A stretch of 64,000 bases of DNA, taken from assembly GCF_000478605.2 (NCBI RefSeq), contig NZ_ASHX02000001.1, positions 1,054,001 through 1,118,000 on the forward strand. Reading direction: 5' to 3'. A program made the position numbers and the translations under genes. This stretch comes from Streptomyces thermolilacinus SPC6 (GTDB lineage: Bacteria; Actinomycetota; Actinomycetes; Streptomycetales; Streptomycetaceae). Under the pieces are notes generated by a model that searched no databases, was not told the DNA's origin, and saw only the letters and a program-made list of their open reading frames with translations. Shown here one piece after another: positions 61,877-64,000 of the stretch (its first letter is position 1; each line of letters begins with the position of its first letter).

Positions 61877-64000
61877 TCAGAAGTCCCGGAGGTCCGGGCT
61901 GTCGGCGGCGCGCTCGTCATGGCGGCCGCGCCCGGTGGCCGCGCCGTCCCCTCCGGCGCCGTCCCCGCGGGCGCCGGACCAGGCCGGGCCGTCGCCGGTG
62001 TCGTCGCTCTCGCGGCGCGGCGGGGGTGTGCGGCGGGAGCCGAAGGGCATCCGGTCGCTCCAGCCGCCGGGCCGGGCCCGGTCGGTGTCGGCCGTGGTCC
62101 GGCCGCCCGGCGTGCGGGTGCCGGAGAAGCGGGAGCCGGAGGCGCGGGAACCGGCGGTCCTGCGGTCGTGGACGGCGAGTTCGAGGTCGTCGTCGAGGGC
62201 GGTGACGCCGTTGTGCCCCACGGGCTGCTCCGGCCCGCCGTGCGGGCGCAGCCTCAGCTCCCCGCCCACCGTGGCGATCAGCTGGTGCGCGCCGGGCTCG
62301 TCGGGGCGGCCCGGCTGGAGCCTGGGCGCGCTGCCGCGGCCCTGCTCGACGGTGAAGGAGTACCTGCCCCGCCGGTCGCGTCCGCTCCGTACGGTGAGCC
62401 GGTCCAGGCTCTGGCCGTCGCGCAGGAGTTCCAGCTCGATCCCCGCCAGGTCGAGCCGTCCGAGGACGGCGCGGACCCGGACGGCGAGGAACACGCCGAG
62501 GAGCAGCGCGGCGGCGCCGCCACCGGCGAGGGCGGGCCACCAGCGTTCGGTCCAGGAGGGGCGTGGCTCGACGCGGATGTCCAGGAACGCGGCGGCGACC
62601 GGCTGGGCCGGGGCCGCCGCGTCGACGGCGGTGATCTTCCCGCCGATGTCGCCGGGCCGCGTGCCGGGGCCGACTTCGAGGGTGAACGGCGTGTCGCGTC
62701 GGCTGCCCGGCGGGACGGTGACGGTGGCCGGGCCGACGCGCAGTTCGGTCCCGGCCGCCTGGTCGGCGAGGGCGAGGCGCAGGGTGTGCGGGGCGGTGTC
62801 GTTGTTGGTGACGGACAGGGTGCCCCGGACGGTGCCGCCGGGGTGGACGGTCGTACGGTCCACGGTGATCCCGGCGAGGACGGCGGGGTTGCTCTCGCCG
62901 CGGACGCTGTGCAGCGGGCGCAGGTCGGAGGTGACGCCGGGCGCGGCCATGCGGGTGGTGAGCCGCAGCGCGCCGGTGGCGCCCGCCGGGACGGTGACGG
63001 TTCCGGTGAACCGCACGTCGGCCGCTTTGCGGTCCGGGGCGCGGCCGTCGTCGGTGAGGGTGAACGCGACGGGCTCGAACCCGTCGCCGGCGAGCTGCCC
63101 GGTGACCTTGATCCCGGCGATCAGCGCCGGGTCGGTGACGTAGACGCCGCGGCGGGTCTGCATGCGGACCTCCACGACGGCCCGCTCGCCGGGGCGGGGC
63201 GCGGCCGGGGCGAGGACGGCGGACGATCGGAGCTTGCCCTGCCAGATGGCGCGTACGGCGACCTCGCGGTCCCGGTGGCCCTCGGGCGCCTCGACGTGGG
63301 CGCGCCACCGGCCGGGCAGCGGGTTGTTGACGCGCAGCGCCTCGACCGGGCCGCCCTGGCCGCTGAGTTCGAAGGTGGAGCCGTCGAAACGGCCGTTCGC
63401 CGGGACCTTGCGGCCGCGCGGGTCGTAGTAGGTGACGGTGACCTTCGGGTCGTGCTTGCTGACGGTGATGGAGCCGTCGGTGGCGATCGGCGGGATCGTC
63501 ACGTACAGGTCGCCGGGGGGCCGCTTGGAGTCGCCGGGGGTGACGCCCGCGCAGCGGGCGGCGGCGAAGGCCTCCTGGAACGCCGCGTCGATGCCGGTTG
63601 AGTCGGCGACGACCCGCATGCGCGGGGTTGCGGACGGCAGGTCGGCGCAGCCGCCCCGGTAGCCGCCCTCGGCCATGTCGGTGAGCATGGCCCGGTCGAT
63701 CTCCTTGCCGAAGCCGAGCGGCCAGATCTGCACCTTCTCCTCACGGGCCCGGGCCAGTTCGTCGGCGAGGCGCTTGAGACCGTTGGTCCTGCGGCTCTCG
63801 GGGTCGGCGCCGTACTCGGGGCTGTCGTCCACGTCGAGACGGCCGTCGGTGAGGAGGAAGACGACCTTGGGGACGGCCGGTGTGTCACTCTCGGTGAGGC
63901 GGCCGACGGCCTGGCCGATGGCGGCGGGGAAGTCCGTGCCGGGGCCGACGCGGGAGTCGCGGCGGGCGAGCCGCTGCACGCAGTCGCTGAGCCGCTGCCG
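61877..64000 (-). CDS. vWA-domain membrane protein (N-terminus beyond the window)
   Basis: At least 707 residues; the frame stays open to the window's right edge. The visible part begins inside a von Willebrand A domain (VPKVVFLLTDGRLDVDDS, then EKVQIWPLGFGKEIDRAMLTDMAEGG). The MIDAS start DxSxS should lie just outside. Several beta-sandwich-like repeats follow (VNNPLPGRWRAHVEAPEGH, TLSVTNNDTAPHTLRLAL), then one membrane helix (WWPALAGGGAAALLLGVFLA) and a cytosolic beta-rich part with an Arg/Ser/Gly-rich tail. The topology suggests that the vWA and sandwich domains face outward. It is upstream of the tubulin-like gene by 45 bp, and would be the first visible gene of the operon. Confidence 0.82.
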   Translation of the reverse strand, partial: RQRLSDCVQRLARRDSRVGPGTDFPAAIGQAVGRLTESDTPAVPKVVFLLTDGRLDVDDSPEYGADPESRRTNGLKRLADELARAREEKVQIWPLGFGKEIDRAMLTDMAEGGYRGGCADLPSATPRMRVVADSTGIDAAFQEAFAAARCAGVTPGDSKRPPGDLYVTIPPIATDGSITVSKHDPKVTVTYYDPRGRKVPANGRFDGSTFELSGQGGPVEALRVNNPLPGRWRAHVEAPEGHRDREVAVRAIWQGKLRSSAVLAPAAPRPGERAVVEVRMQTRRGVYVTDPALIAGIKVTGQLAGDGFEPVAFTLTDDGRAPDRKAADVRFTGTVTVPAGATGALRLTTRMAAPGVTSDLRPLHSVRGESNPAVLAGITVDRTTVHPGGTVRGTLSVTNNDTAPHTLRLALADQAAGTELRVGPATVTVPPGSRRDTPFTLEVGPGTRPGDIGGKITAVDAAAPAQPVAAAFLDIRVEPRPSWTERWWPALAGGGAAALLLGVFLAVRVRAVLGRLDLAGIELELLRDGQSLDRLTVRSGRDRRGRYSFTVEQGRGSAPRLQPGRPDEPGAHQLIATVGGELRLRPHGGPEQPVGHNGVTALDDDLELAVHDRRTAGSRASGSRFSGTRTPGGRTTADTDRARPGGWSDRMPFGSRRTPPPRRESDDTGDGPAWSGARGDGAGGDGAATGRGRHDERAADSPDLRDF

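Overview
The window is a high-GC actinobacterial chromosome segment, almost certainly Streptomyces. Supporting signs are the extreme GC at third codon positions, frequent GTG starts, AGGAG-type ribosome sites, GTGA/ATGA start-stop overlaps, and a mycothiol-type isomerase. The left 25 kb follows, from memory, the gene order of the S. coelicolor SCO6027-to-SCO5998 region.

Left core (1-25 kb): a thiolase/multifunctional beta-oxidation pair, RecQ helicase, a small nuclease-like protein, an amino acid permease, dxs (isoprenoid precursors), and a xylose-type ABC transporter (xylFGH) with its ROK regulator. Then come a second sugar ABC transporter resembling the chitobiose importer NgcEFG, a DUF4291 protein, aconitase, a methyltransferase, and a MurA enzyme carrying an N-terminal HTH domain. 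Recognisable control sites include a Rok7B7-type site before xylF, a DasR-like site before ngcE, and iron-box-like and TamR-like sites before acnA.

Accessory island (about 25.0-33.5 kb): AT-richer DNA bounded by a duplicated copy of the murA 3' end and terminator, with transposase debris at both ends. Inside is one eight-gene operon read right to left: AurF-like diiron N-oxygenase, a tRNA-synthetase-like amino acid:carrier protein ligase, AcpS, an acyl carrier protein, an O-methyltransferase, an MFS exporter, an alpha/beta hydrolase and an ATP-grasp ligase. It looks like a compact, NRPS-free pathway that loads an amino acid onto a carrier protein, oxidises its nitrogen, methylates or ligates it, and exports the product. 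I do not recognise the product.

Middle (33.6-50.6 kb): an EF-hand protein next to a basic amino acid decarboxylase; a mycothiol-dependent isomerase homologue; and a two-gene pair whose proteins share a short Gly/His/Gln motif (C-terminal in one, N-terminal beside a membrane helix in the other). Next is a hydroxyproline catabolic operon under a GntR regulator, directly followed by a secreted M9 collagenase. The collagenase and the operon share an 18-bp upstream element, suggesting that collagen breakdown and hydroxyproline use are switched together. Arginine deiminase and ornithine carbamoyltransferase complete the arginine deiminase route.

Right end (50.6-64 kb): five overlapping or closely spaced genes form one transcription unit: vWA membrane protein (cut by the window edge), tubulin-like GTPase homologue, four-helix membrane protein, pseudokinase-TRAFAC GTPase fusion, and a tail-anchored GTPase-associated protein 1. 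This matches computationally predicted GTPase-centred signalling or conflict systems and has no known function that I can name.
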